This document shows positions 7,846 to 16,524 of a stretch of 64,000 nt of DNA, one piece after another. The first letter of the stretch is position 1, and each line of letters starts with the position of its first letter. Both the position numbers and the translations under genes were made by a program. The stretch is from Amycolatopsis rifamycinica (GTDB lineage: Bacteria; Actinomycetota; Actinomycetes; Mycobacteriales; Pseudonocardiaceae): NCBI RefSeq assembly GCF_000695625.1, contig NZ_JMQI01000077.1:62001-126000 (forward strand), in the 5' to 3' direction. The notes beneath the pieces were generated by a model. That model did no database searches, was not told the DNA's origin, and was given only the letters and a program-made list of their open reading frames with translations.

Positions 7846-8685
7846 GTGTCCCTTGATCCTTCCCGTGCCGGTACCGGCGTGCACGCCCGGGCGATCGACG
7901 TCGCTTACGGCAGCGACGTCGTCGTGCGTGCCGCGTCGCTTTCCCTGCACGCGGGCACCGTCACCGCGCTGATCGGGCCGAACGGCAGCGGGAAGTCGAC
8001 GCTGCTGCGGGCCCTCGCTCGGCTGCACCCGCCGGTCGCCGGGTCGGTCGCCTTCGCCGACGGTGCCGACCTGCGTGCCCTGTCCGGGAAGGACATCGCC
8101 AAGCGGATCACCCTGCTCTCGCAGCACCGGACCGCGCCGGGCGGGGTGAGCGTGCGGGAGCTGGTCGAGTTCGGCAGGCACCCGCACCGGTCGCGGTGGG
8201 GCGGCCGCGACCCCGAAGGGCCCGCCGCCGTCGAGCGGGCGATGGCGCTGACCGGGCTGTCCGCCCTCGCCGACCGGCCCGTGCAGGCCCTGTCCGGCGG
8301 ACAGGCGCAGCGGGTGTGGCTCGCCGCCTGCCTGGCGCAGGACACCGCGCTGCTGCTGCTCGACGAACCCACGACCTTCCTCGACCTGCGGTACCAGGTC
8401 GAGATCCTCGACGTCGTCCGCGATCTCGCCGACCGGCACGGCGTCGGCGTCGGCGTGGTGCTGCACGACCTCGACCAGGCCGCCGCGGTCGCCGACCGGG
8501 TGCTGCTGCTCGAAGGCGGCCGGGTCACCGCCGAGGGCGCCCCCGCCGACGTGCTGACGCCGGAACACCTCAGCCGGGCCTACGGCATCCGCGTGGACGT
8601 CGTGACCGACCCGGCCGACGGCCGGATCCACACCCGCGCGGTGGGCCGCTTCAACGACACCGCCGCGCGGACCGCGCCGGTCTGA
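7846..8685 (+). CDS. Iron-siderophore ABC transporter, ATP-binding protein
   Basis: 279 aa with a GTG start. Walker A GPNGSGKST, Q-loop LLSQHRTAPGG, signature LSGGQAQRVW, Walker B LLLLDEPTTFLD and the H-loop His (VVLHDLDQAA) are all intact. Sequence type is FecE/FepC, energising import of ferric siderophores. It is the first gene of a three-gene unit with the binding lipoprotein and a fused permease, behind an IdeR box, so it should be induced when iron is scarce. Confidence 0.95.
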   Translation: MSLDPSRAGTGVHARAIDVAYGSDVVVRAASLSLHAGTVTALIGPNGSGKSTLLRALARLHPPVAGSVAFADGADLRALSGKDIAKRITLLSQHRTAPGGVSVRELVEFGRHPHRSRWGGRDPEGPAAVERAMALTGLSALADRPVQALSGGQAQRVWLAACLAQDTALLLLDEPTTFLDLRYQVEILDVVRDLADRHGVGVGVVLHDLDQAAAVADRVLLLEGGRVTAEGAPADVLTPEHLSRAYGIRVDVVTDPADGRIHTRAVGRFNDTAARTAPV

Positions 8686-8736
8686 CCGGAACCCCGTCAC
8701 CGGCCGAAGTCTCTGCAAGAAACGCTAGGGAGAACC

Positions 8737-9714
8737 ATGCGCATCACCCGGACGTTCCTCGGCTTGGCCGCGGCCGCCACGTTCTTCGTGGCCGGCTGCG
8801 GCACCACCGAGGCGCCCACGGACAACGCCGCCGCCACCGCCGCCACCGGCCCGGTCACGGTCGTCGACTCGCGCGGCAAGGAGGTGAAGCTGCCCGGCCC
8901 GGCCAAGCGCGTCGCGGCCACCGAGTGGAACGCCGTCGAGCACCTCGTGTCGCTCGGCGTCATGCCGGTCGGCGTGTCGGACATCAAGGGCTACGGGCAG
9001 TGGGTCAGCGCCGAAAAGCTCGACGGCACCCCGAAGGACATCGGCACCCGCGGCGAGCCGAGCCTCGACACGCTCGGCTCGCTGGGACCGGACCTCGTGG
9101 TCGTCACCGACAGCGTGACCGAAGGGGCGCTCGAGCAGATCGAGGCGAAGGTGCCGGTGATCGTCCTCAAGGGCGGCAACGCCAAGGACCCGATCGCCGG
9201 GATGTACGCCAACCTGGACACCATCGCGAAGGCCACCGGCACCGAAGCCAAGGCGGCGCGGCTGAAGTCCGAGTTCGAGCAGAAGCTCACCGCGGGCCGG
9301 GCCGAGGTGGAGAAGCTGGGAGCCCTCGGCCGGCAGGTCGCCTTCTCCGACGCCTACGTCACCTCCGGCTCGGTCAGCATCCGGCCCTACACCAAGGGCG
9401 CGCTCGTGTCCGCGGTGTTCGGCAAGCTCGGCCTCGAGACCGCCTGGCCGATGGAGGGCGACGCGGTCTACGGCCTCGCGCAGGCCGACGTCGAAGGCCT
9501 CACGAAGCTGCCCGACGTGCGGTTCTGGTACATCGCCAACAACGCCGACGGCGACCCCTACCAGCAGCAGCTGGCCGGCAACGCGATCTGGACGAACCTC
9601 CCGTTCGTCAAGAGCGGCAAGGTGCACCGCTTCCCGGACTCCCTCTGGATGTTCGGCGGGCCGAGGTCCATGGCGCAGTTCGTCGACGCGGCCGTCGCCG
9701 CCCTGAAGCACTAG
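8737..9714 (+). CDS. Iron-siderophore ABC transporter substrate-binding lipoprotein
   Basis: 325 aa. Signal peptide with lipobox FVAGC (acylated Cys near residue 20), then a FecB/BtuF-type fold: GPVTVVDSRGKEVKLPGPAKRVAATEWNAVEHLVSLGV, EPSLDTLGSLGPDLVVVTD and a C-terminal LWMFGGPRSMAQFVDAAVAAL helix. It should be tethered outside the membrane and deliver ferric siderophore to the downstream permease. Second gene of the iron-regulated unit, 51 bases after the ATPase. Which siderophore is bound cannot be told, and no siderophore synthesis genes are in the window. Confidence 0.94.
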   Translation: MRITRTFLGLAAAATFFVAGCGTTEAPTDNAAATAATGPVTVVDSRGKEVKLPGPAKRVAATEWNAVEHLVSLGVMPVGVSDIKGYGQWVSAEKLDGTPKDIGTRGEPSLDTLGSLGPDLVVVTDSVTEGALEQIEAKVPVIVLKGGNAKDPIAGMYANLDTIAKATGTEAKAARLKSEFEQKLTAGRAEVEKLGALGRQVAFSDAYVTSGSVSIRPYTKGALVSAVFGKLGLETAWPMEGDAVYGLAQADVEGLTKLPDVRFWYIANNADGDPYQQQLAGNAIWTNLPFVKSGKVHRFPDSLWMFGGPRSMAQFVDAAVAALKH

Positions 9715-9716
9715 CG

Positions 9717-11810
9717 GTGGCCACCCTGACCGAGCCCCGGCCGCCCGTGGTCGCCGTCCGGCGGCGCGGGCGGCTCGCACTGCTCGGCGGCGGCCTCGCC
9801 GCCCTGCTCCTGCTGGGTTCGGCCGTGCACCTGACACAGGGCACCGCGGACCTGGGCGCGCTGGACGTGCTGCGGCTGGTGTCCGGCGCCGGGACCGGCG
9901 ACACGGCCGCCGTCGTCGTCGAGTCGCGGCTGCCGCGCCTGCTCGCGGCCTTGGTCGTCGGGGGTGCCCTCGGCGTGGCCGGCGCGGTGCTGCAGTCGGT
10001 GTCCCGCAACAGTTTGGCGTCGCCGGACACACTGGCCGTCAACGCCGGGGCGCACCTGGCGGTGGTCGCCGTCGCCGCGTTCGGCGTCTCGCTGCCCCTG
10101 CTCGGCGCGACCGGGATCGCCTTCGCGGGTGGGCTCGCCGCGGCCGTGTTCGTGCTCGCGCTGGCCGGTACCGGGGGCACCGGGATCTTGCGGCTGGTGC
10201 TGGCGGGCACCGCGATCGCGCTGGCCCTGATCTCGGTGACCCAGGTCCTGTTGCTGCTGTACGCCCAGGAAACCCGCGGCCTCTTCGCCTGGGGCGAAGG
10301 ATCGCTGGACCAGAACGGGCTCGGCGGTGTCCGCACGCTCGGCCCCGTCGCCGGCGTCGCGCTGGCCGTGCTGCTCGGCATGGCCCGGCGGCTCGACCTG
10401 ATCCACGTCGGCGACGACCACGCCAGGACCCTGGGCGTCCACATCGGACGGACGCGGTTCGCCGCGGTCGGGCTGGCGGTGCTGCTGGCCGCGACGGCGG
10501 TGACGCTGGCCGGGCCGATCGGGTTCGTCGGCCTCGCCGCGCCGGCCGTGGCGCGGCTGCTCGCGTCCGTGGTGCCGGGCCTGCACCGGCACGCCGCGCT
10601 CATCCCGTGCTCGGCGGCGCTGGGCGCGGTTCTGCTGCTGGGCGCCGATGTCCTGCTGCGCGCGATCATCGGCCCGCAGCGCGCCCTGGAGGTGCCGACG
10701 GGCGTCGTGACGACGATCCTCGGCGCGCTCTTCCTCGTGGTGCTGGCCCGGACCGCCCGGATCACCACCGCGACCGCCGCACCGCCGTCGGCCGGCGCGC
10801 GCGGCGGGGTGAGCGCGACCCGGTACCGGGTGACCCTCGGCGCGCTGGCGGTCGCCGTGGTCGCCGTCGCCGTGGGAGCGGTCCTGCTCGGGGACGCGAA
10901 ACTGCTGCTGGGCGACGTCGTGAACTGGGTGAGCGGCCAGGCGGGCCCGATCGTCACCGGCGTGCTGGACACCCGCGTCCCCCGCGTGGCGGCCGCGCTG
11001 CTGGCGGGCGCGGCACTGGCGCTGGGCGGCGCGCTCACCCAGGCGGTCGCCCGCAATCCCCTGGCCGAGCCGGGGATGATCGGCGTCGTCGGCGGTGCGG
11101 GCCTCGGCGCGGTCGCGGTGATCACCACGGTGTCCGGGGTCGGGTTCTGGACCTTGACCGGGTCCGCGGGCCTGGGTGCCGCCGTGGCGATGGCCGTGGT
11201 CTTCGCCGCGGCCGCCCGGGGCGGCTTCACCAGCGAACGCCTGGTGCTGATCGGTTTCGGTGTGCACGCGGCGGCCCAGGCGCTGGTGACGCTGCTGATC
11301 ACGCTGTCCGATCCGTGGAACGAGACGAAGGCGCTGACCTGGCTGGGCGGCTCGACCTACGGCCGCACCTTCCCGCACCTGGTGCCGATGGTGCTGGCGC
11401 TGCTGCTGGTGGCGCCGGTGCTGTTCCGCATGCGCCGCGAGCTCGACCTGCTTTCGCTCGACGACGAGACCCCGCGCGTCCTGGGTGTGCCCGTGGCCCG
11501 CACCCGGTTGCTGCTGCTGTCGTGCGCGGTCCTGCTGACCGGCGCGGCGGTCGCGGGCATCGGGGTGCTGACGTTCGTCGGGCTGGTCGCCCCGCACGCG
11601 GCCCGCGCGATCGTGGGCAGCCGGCACGCCCGCCTGCTGCCCGCCGCGGCGCTGCTGGGCGCAATCCTGGTCGGCATGGCCGACACCGCCGGCCGCACGC
11701 TCATCGCCCCCGGCCAGCTCCCGGCCGGCCTGATGACCGCGATCATCGGCGCGCCCTACTTCGTGTGGCTGCTGTACCGGCACCGCTCGAAGGCCGCACG
11801 GGGACGCTGA
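9717..11810 (+). CDS. Fused double-domain iron-siderophore permease (FhuB-like)
   Basis: 697 aa from a GTG two bases after the preceding stop. It holds two tandem FecCD permease domains of about 340 residues: each has a PRLLAALVVGGALGVAGAVLQ or PRVAAALLAGAALALGGALTQ segment, the NPLAEPG/NSLASPD coupling region, and a GFVGLAAP or TFVGLVAPH motif near its end. Separate subunits are the norm, and fusion as in FhuB lets one polypeptide form the channel. It should couple with the ATPase and lipoprotein encoded upstream. A longer open frame extending 5' is only an overlap with those genes. Confidence 0.93.
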   Translation: MATLTEPRPPVVAVRRRGRLALLGGGLAALLLLGSAVHLTQGTADLGALDVLRLVSGAGTGDTAAVVVESRLPRLLAALVVGGALGVAGAVLQSVSRNSLASPDTLAVNAGAHLAVVAVAAFGVSLPLLGATGIAFAGGLAAAVFVLALAGTGGTGILRLVLAGTAIALALISVTQVLLLLYAQETRGLFAWGEGSLDQNGLGGVRTLGPVAGVALAVLLGMARRLDLIHVGDDHARTLGVHIGRTRFAAVGLAVLLAATAVTLAGPIGFVGLAAPAVARLLASVVPGLHRHAALIPCSAALGAVLLLGADVLLRAIIGPQRALEVPTGVVTTILGALFLVVLARTARITTATAAPPSAGARGGVSATRYRVTLGALAVAVVAVAVGAVLLGDAKLLLGDVVNWVSGQAGPIVTGVLDTRVPRVAAALLAGAALALGGALTQAVARNPLAEPGMIGVVGGAGLGAVAVITTVSGVGFWTLTGSAGLGAAVAMAVVFAAAARGGFTSERLVLIGFGVHAAAQALVTLLITLSDPWNETKALTWLGGSTYGRTFPHLVPMVLALLLVAPVLFRMRRELDLLSLDDETPRVLGVPVARTRLLLLSCAVLLTGAAVAGIGVLTFVGLVAPHAARAIVGSRHARLLPAAALLGAILVGMADTAGRTLIAPGQLPAGLMTAIIGAPYFVWLLYRHRSKAARGR

Positions 11811-11845
11811 CGACGCGCCTTCACCTCAGTGCCCGGCCGGCGCCC

Positions 11846-12334
11846 CTACTCGGGTTTCAGGATCTCCGTGGGCAGACCGAGGGCCTCGACGATCCGCTCC
11901 ACGGCCCGGCCGACCCGCACGAAGTCCTCGCCCAGCGGGTCCGTCACCAGCCGGCGGACCGTCGTGACGTGCGCGGGTGCCGCGGCCGCCAGGTGGGCGC
12001 GGCCGGCCTCGGTCAACGTCGCGGTCGTGAACCGGCGGCCCTGGCCGGTGCACACCTCGCGCGTCACCCAGCCACGGTCTTCCAGGCGGGCCACCGCGTG
12101 CGAGATCCGCGGCAGCGATCCGTTGGCCATCTCCGCGATCTCGCTCATGCGCAGGCTTTCCCCCGGTACCGCCGACAGCCGGGCCAGGATCAGGTAGCCC
12201 AGCAACGTCAGGTCGGCGTCCCGCAGCAGCTGGCTCTCCAGCGCGCCCGGCAGCGTGAGCAGGACCTTCGCCAGGTTGATCCACGCCCGCAGTTCGTCTT
12301 CGCCGAGCCAGCGGACCGGCTCCTCCTCGCTCAC
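11846..12334 (-). CDS. MarR family transcriptional regulator
   Basis: 162 aa from GTG 12334. A TTG seven codons further upstream would place the start inside the operator, so the GTG is preferred. The winged helix is clear: LTLLGYLILARLSAVPGESLRMSEIAEMANGSLPRISHAVARLEDRGWVTREV, then the wing GRRFTTATLTEAG. It is divergent from the DUF6069 membrane gene across a perfect 17-bp inverted repeat, which it very probably binds, controlling both genes. Confidence 0.92.
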   Translation of the reverse strand: MSEEEPVRWLGEDELRAWINLAKVLLTLPGALESQLLRDADLTLLGYLILARLSAVPGESLRMSEIAEMANGSLPRISHAVARLEDRGWVTREVCTGQGRRFTTATLTEAGRAHLAAAAPAHVTTVRRLVTDPLGEDFVRVGRAVERIVEALGLPTEILKPE

Positions 12335-12343
12335 GGCCTTGAC

Positions 12344-12385
12344 TTTAACACGCAACCCAACCTACCGTTTGGGTTGCGTGTTAAA
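12344..12385. promoter_or_regulatory. Perfect 17-bp inverted repeat, MarR operator candidate
   Basis: TTTAACACGCAACCCAA (12344-12360) and its exact reverse complement (12369-12385) are separated by 8 bases. It lies between the divergent MarR and DUF6069 genes, ending 14 bases before the DUF6069 ATG. A perfect 34-base dyad there is almost surely the binding site of the adjacent regulator. Confidence 0.8.
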
Positions 12386-12399
12386 CCCAAGGAGGAGCG

Positions 12400-12822
12400 A
12401 TGACCCCCACCCCCAAACCGACCGCGGCCACGGTCGTCCGCCTCGGCTTCGCCCTCTTGGCGGCGGCCGCGGCGAACACCGCCATCGCGCTCGGGGCGCT
12501 GGCGCTCGACGACGGCGGCATCGCCATGGGCCTGTCCCCCGCGTCCTACCTGCCCGCCACCGCGGCCGGCCTGCTGCTGGGCACCGTCGGCTGGTTCGTG
12601 CTCGCCCGCACGGCCCCGAAGGCCCTGCGCGTGGTCGTCCCCGCGGTCCTCGTCCTCACCTGGGTCCCGGACCTGCTGCTGTTCACGGCGGGCGCCACGG
12701 CGGCCAACGTCGTCGGCCTGATGCTCATGCACCTGGTGGTCACGACGGCGGTCGTCCTCGCCCTCCGCCCGGCCCCGTCCCCGGCCGAAGACGGCGCCCG
12801 GCCGCTCCGGACGGCCGACTAG
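12400..12822 (+). CDS. DUF6069-like four-helix membrane protein
   Basis: 140 aa with a strong AAGGAGGAG site. Four hydrophobic helices: FALLAAAAANTAIALGALAL, a YLPATAAGLLLGTVGWFVLA pair, VVVPAVLVLTWVPDLLLF and VVGLMLMHLVVTTAVVLAL. The NTAIAL and PDLLLF positions fit actinobacterial DUF6069 proteins, whose role is unknown. The gene sits behind the MarR operator, so it is probably derepressed by a small molecule. Confidence 0.75.
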   Translation: MTPTPKPTAATVVRLGFALLAAAAANTAIALGALALDDGGIAMGLSPASYLPATAAGLLLGTVGWFVLARTAPKALRVVVPAVLVLTWVPDLLLFTAGATAANVVGLMLMHLVVTTAVVLALRPAPSPAEDGARPLRTAD

Positions 12823-13028
12823 GGCGACCGCGGCACCCTCGCCCGCCACCAGCCCGAGGACCCGGGCCCTTTCCGTCCACTTCGGACCGAGCGCGGGCCG
12901 CCGGCTCACCCCGGCGAAGTCCGGGCGCCGCGGCTCCCCCGCGAGACCAACGTCACAGCGATCCCCCGGCTTCACCCGCCAAGATGGTCATGCCGGTCGA
13001 AACCGGCATGGGGATTCAAGGGGGATCA
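12823..13028. other. Intergenic region upstream of the pseudo-trypsin gene
   Basis: 206 bases of high-GC sequence with no convincing gene. The end (about 12990-13028) has less GC and a G-rich ribosome-binding stretch (GGGGG) before the ATG at 13029. No clear operator is seen. Confidence 0.4.
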
Positions 13029-14552
13029 ATGCGTTATCTCAGACCTGCGCTCCTCGCCGGCGCGGTAGTCCTCGGCACGCTCACCGCGGCGGCGCCGGCC
13101 CAAGCCGTCTCCGGGGGCGCGCCCGCGGCCGACGGCGCCTACGCCTTCACCGCGAAGCTGATCACGAGCAGCCGCGCGTGCAGCGGGGTGCTCGTCGCCC
13201 CGAACTGGGTGCTCACCGCGGCGAGCTGCTTTCCCGGTACGACGGACGGCGGTGCGCCCGCGACAGCCACCACGGCGATCGTCGGCCGCACCGATCTGCG
13301 CGGCACCGCCGGGCACGAAACCACGGTGTCGGCGGTCTTCCCGCGCGGCGACCGCGATCTCGCGCTCGCGAAACTCGCCCACGCCGTGACCGACGTCGCT
13401 CCGGTGACGCTGGGCGGCACCGCTCCGGCCGCCGGCGAGAAGCTGCGCGTCGCGGGTTACGGGCGCACCGGAACCGAGTGGGTGCCCGACAAACTGCACA
13501 CCGGGGCCTTCACGGTGACGTCCGCGACGGCCACCACGGCCGCGCTCACCGGCGACGGCGGGATCGACACCTGCAAGGGCGACGCCGGTGGCCCGGCGTT
13601 GCGCGAGAGCGGCGGCCGGCTCGAGCTGGCCGGCATCAGCAGTGCGTCGTGGCAGCACGGCTGCCTCGGCGAAGCGGGAACCCGGCAGGGCACCACCGCC
13701 GTCCGCACCGACGACGTGGCGGGCTGGGTCGAGCAGCTCACCCTCGTCACCGACGTGGCACTGACCGGTGGCCGGATCACGCGGCTGCAGAACGGCTCCG
13801 CGTACCTGCTGAACGCCGTCGGCGACAGCTCCTGGTCGCTGCAGTGGGACGCCCGCTTCGGCGCCGTGACGAAGCTGCGCGCCGACGGTCCCCGCATCGG
13901 CGTCCTGCTGGCCAACGGCGATCTGTGGGTCAAGGACGATGCCGTGCCGGGCCTCGGCTGGGTCCGCGAATCCGACGCCGTCACCGACTTCGCCCTGTCC
14001 GGCACCCGGATCGCCGCCGTGCGGGAGGGATCGGCGTACCTGAAGGAAGGCGATCTCCAGGGCGGCTGGACGACGCAGTGGGACGCCGGGTTCGGCGCGG
14101 TGGCGGCGGTCGGCATCGGCGGCGCGCGCGTCGGCGTGCTCACCGCCGATGCGCACCTGCGCCTGAAGGACGACGTCGCCCACCCCGGCTGGACCGACCA
14201 GGCGGACCGCGTCACGGCGTTCGACCTGTCCGGAGACCGGATCGCCGTGCTGCGGGACGGATTCGCGCAGCTCAAGCAGGGCGACCTCTTCGGCGGGTGG
14301 AGCACCCAGTGGGACCCGCGGTTCGGCGCCGTGACCAAGCTCGACATCGACGGCGCGCGCATCGGCGTCCTGCTGGCGGACGGCGTCGTCCAGGTGAAGG
14401 ACGACAGCGCGGCGAACACCGGCTGGTTCGCCGAGTCCGACCGGACCACGGCCTTCGGGCTGGCCGGCGGCCGGGTCGCCGTCGTCCGCGACGGGCGCCT
14501 CTCGGTCAAGGACGGTGACCTGCAGGGCCCCTGGACCGAACTGGGCCAGTAG
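13029..14552 (+). CDS. Secreted trypsin-fold pseudoprotease with C-terminal repeat domain
   Basis: 507 aa. Sec signal peptide ending near APAQA, then an S1 domain (about residues 28-240): VSGGAPAADGAYAFTAKL, VLTAASCF, RDLALAKL and TCKGDAGGPAL. The catalytic His is Ser66 (TAASC instead of TAAHC) and the catalytic Ser is Ala186 (GDAGGP instead of GDSGGP), while Asp110 and the Cys pairs remain. Hydrolysis should be impossible. From about residue 245 the protein is built of alternating 45-residue repeats of the types RIAVLRDG.A.LK.GDL.GGW.TQWD and RIGVLLADG.L.VKDD....GW, probably a beta-propeller or lectin-like domain. A secreted binding protein is likely. Confidence 0.88.
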   Translation: MRYLRPALLAGAVVLGTLTAAAPAQAVSGGAPAADGAYAFTAKLITSSRACSGVLVAPNWVLTAASCFPGTTDGGAPATATTAIVGRTDLRGTAGHETTVSAVFPRGDRDLALAKLAHAVTDVAPVTLGGTAPAAGEKLRVAGYGRTGTEWVPDKLHTGAFTVTSATATTAALTGDGGIDTCKGDAGGPALRESGGRLELAGISSASWQHGCLGEAGTRQGTTAVRTDDVAGWVEQLTLVTDVALTGGRITRLQNGSAYLLNAVGDSSWSLQWDARFGAVTKLRADGPRIGVLLANGDLWVKDDAVPGLGWVRESDAVTDFALSGTRIAAVREGSAYLKEGDLQGGWTTQWDAGFGAVAAVGIGGARVGVLTADAHLRLKDDVAHPGWTDQADRVTAFDLSGDRIAVLRDGFAQLKQGDLFGGWSTQWDPRFGAVTKLDIDGARIGVLLADGVVQVKDDSAANTGWFAESDRTTAFGLAGGRVAVVRDGRLSVKDGDLQGPWTELGQ

Positions 14553-14568
14553 CCGCGGCCCCCGGTGA

Positions 14569-14614
14569 CGGTGGTGGCGCGGACCGCACTTCCCCTGCGG
14601 CCGCGCCACCACCG
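14569..14614 (+). terminator. Strong hairpin terminator after the pseudo-trypsin gene
   Basis: CGGTGGTGGCGCGG (14569-14582) pairs perfectly with 14601-14614, with a nested CCGC/GCGG pair in the 18-base loop. It begins 16 bases after the stop codon. There is no T-tract, which is usual for actinomycete terminators. Confidence 0.75.
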
Positions 14615-14753
14615 GAACCGACTCTACCCCACCATCGAACTTCTGTTCGACCGGGGCCCCGGTTCTCTCGGCGGATCCCCGCACAAAGCGCCCGCTTACA
14701 ATGGGCACGACCGGCTTCCGTCACGGGCGCCGGGCGAGCGGGAGGAACACCGG

Positions 14754-15368
14754 ATGTCGATGTCACTGTCGGCCGAACTCTGGCCGGACGTGCAGCCGGA
14801 GACCGCCCGGCGGCTCATGCTGGCCGGGGTCGAAGCCTTCGCCCAGCGCGGCTACCACGCCACCACCACGCGGGACATCGCCGGCGCCGCCGGGATGTCG
14901 CCCGCCGCGCTCTACGTGCACTTCCCCTCCAAGGCCGCGCTGCTGTTCGCGATCAGCCGCTACGGCCACGAACAGACCCTCGCGCTGGTCGAGAACGTCG
15001 TCGCCAAGGAGTCCGATCCGGTCGAACGGATCCGGCTGATCGTCGAGGACTTCGTGGCCTGGCACGCGCGGCGCCACACCGTCGCGCGGGTCGTCCAGTA
15101 CGAGCTGCAGGCGCTGCCCGAGCAGGAGTTCGAGGTGGTCGCCGCGCTGCGGCGCCGGATCGAGCGAATCGTGCGCGAGGTCATCGCCGAGGGCGCCGAA
15201 GCCGGCGTGTTCACGGTGTCCGACCCGCACGTCGCCGCCCGGGCCGTGCTTTCACTGGGCGTCGACGTCGCCCGGTGGTACAGCGAGCGCGCCCGCCAGA
15301 CGCCGGCCGCGCTGGGCAAGGAGTACGGCGGGCTCGTGCTGCGCATGCTCGGCGTGTCCGGGCAGTAG
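14754..15368 (+). CDS. TetR family regulator
   Basis: 204 aa from ATG 14754, preceded by GGGAGG. HTH: AGVEAFAQRGYHATTTRDIAGAAGMSPAALYVHFPSKAALLFAISRYG. The C-terminal half (WHARRHTVARVVQYELQALPEQEFEVVAALRRRIERIVREVIAEG) resembles KstR2-type regulators of lipid or sterol breakdown, but the resemblance is from memory only. No divergent partner; it precedes the HTH_42 gene by 40 bases on the same strand. Its target is unknown. Confidence 0.88.
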   Translation: MSMSLSAELWPDVQPETARRLMLAGVEAFAQRGYHATTTRDIAGAAGMSPAALYVHFPSKAALLFAISRYGHEQTLALVENVVAKESDPVERIRLIVEDFVAWHARRHTVARVVQYELQALPEQEFEVVAALRRRIERIVREVIAEGAEAGVFTVSDPHVAARAVLSLGVDVARWYSERARQTPAALGKEYGGLVLRMLGVSGQ

Positions 15369-15408
15369 CGGACGAATCCTGACCGCTTTCTCCGGCACGG
15401 TGGGCCCC

Positions 15409-16500
15409 ATGCCCCACGTCCTCGGCCCGCGGGCCCTCAACCGCGCCACCCTCGCCCGGCAGCTGCTGCTCGAGCGCGCCGACCTGCCCGTCCTCGACGC
15501 CGTCGCCCACCTCGGCGGCCTGCAGGCGCAGGAGCCGCAGGAACCGTTCACCGGGCTGTGGTCCCGGCTGCGCGGGTTCGATCCGGCCGCGCTGGACACG
15601 CTGCTGACCGGACGGCGCGTCGTGCGGACCCACCTCATGCGCCGCACCGTCCACCTGCTCGCCGCCGACGACGTCCTGGCGTGGCGGAGCCGGTTCGACA
15701 CCATGCTGCGGCAGCGGGTCGCCGGCACCTACCGCCGCGAGCTCGAGGGCGTCGACTTCGCCGAGCTGGCCGCGGCGGGCCGGGCGGTGCTGGCCGACGG
15801 CGAACCCCGCTCGATGGGCGAGCTCGCGCGGGCCGTCGCCGGCCGGTGGCCCGCCCCGGGCCCGCGCCCGCTCGGCGAGCTGCTGATCGCCGCGCTGATC
15901 CCGTCGGTGCAGCTGCCGCCGCGCGGGCTGTGGCGCACCAAGGCCGGCGTGCGGAACCTCCCCCTGGCCGCGTGGCTCGGCCGCGACGCCGACCCGCTCG
16001 ACCCGGACGACGGCGTCGGCCGGGCGCTGGTCCGGCGCTACCTGGCGGCGTTCGGCCCGGCGGCCACGGCCGACCTGCGCGCGTGGTCCGGGCTGGCCGG
16101 GTTGCCCGCCGCGGTGAAGGCGGTCCGCGAGGAGCTGGTGGTCTTCCGCGACGAGCGGGGACGCGAGCTGCTCGACCTGCCCGGCGCGCCCCGGCCCGGC
16201 CCGGACACGCCGGCACCGGTGCGGTTCCTGCCGGCGTTCGACAACGCGATCCTCGGCTACGACGACCGGTCCCGCATCATCGACGACGCCCACCGCGGGC
16301 TGTCGGTGGCGGGCGAGCGGGTCGTCCTGGTCGACGGCCGCGTTGCGGCGACGTGGACGGTGGCCGCGGAAACGGTGGTGGTGCGGCCGCTGCGGCGGTT
16401 CACCGGGGCGGAACGCGGGGAGGTCGTGGCCGAGGGAAGCGCCTTGGCCGCCTTCCTGAGCGACGGCGGCAGCGACCGGGCGCGGGTGGCCGCGGACTGA
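15409..16500 (+). CDS. Winged-helix DNA-binding domain protein (HTH_42 family)
   Basis: 363 aa from ATG 15409 (a GTG three codons upstream is possible). Conserved signatures of the family: ARQLLLERADLPVLDAVAHLGGLQAQEPQEPFTGLWSRL at the N-terminus, RRVVRTHLMRRTVHLLAADD, and the C-terminal FLPAFDNAILGYDDRSRI. Bacterial members include YcaQ-like DNA glycosylases for interstrand crosslinks, but many actinobacterial paralogues have no assigned role. Possibly co-transcribed with the preceding TetR gene. Confidence 0.85.
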   Translation: MPHVLGPRALNRATLARQLLLERADLPVLDAVAHLGGLQAQEPQEPFTGLWSRLRGFDPAALDTLLTGRRVVRTHLMRRTVHLLAADDVLAWRSRFDTMLRQRVAGTYRRELEGVDFAELAAAGRAVLADGEPRSMGELARAVAGRWPAPGPRPLGELLIAALIPSVQLPPRGLWRTKAGVRNLPLAAWLGRDADPLDPDDGVGRALVRRYLAAFGPAATADLRAWSGLAGLPAAVKAVREELVVFRDERGRELLDLPGAPRPGPDTPAPVRFLPAFDNAILGYDDRSRIIDDAHRGLSVAGERVVLVDGRVAATWTVAAETVVVRPLRRFTGAERGEVVAEGSALAAFLSDGGSDRARVAAD

Positions 16501-16524
16501 CGGCGAGCTGCCGCCCCGGGGACG

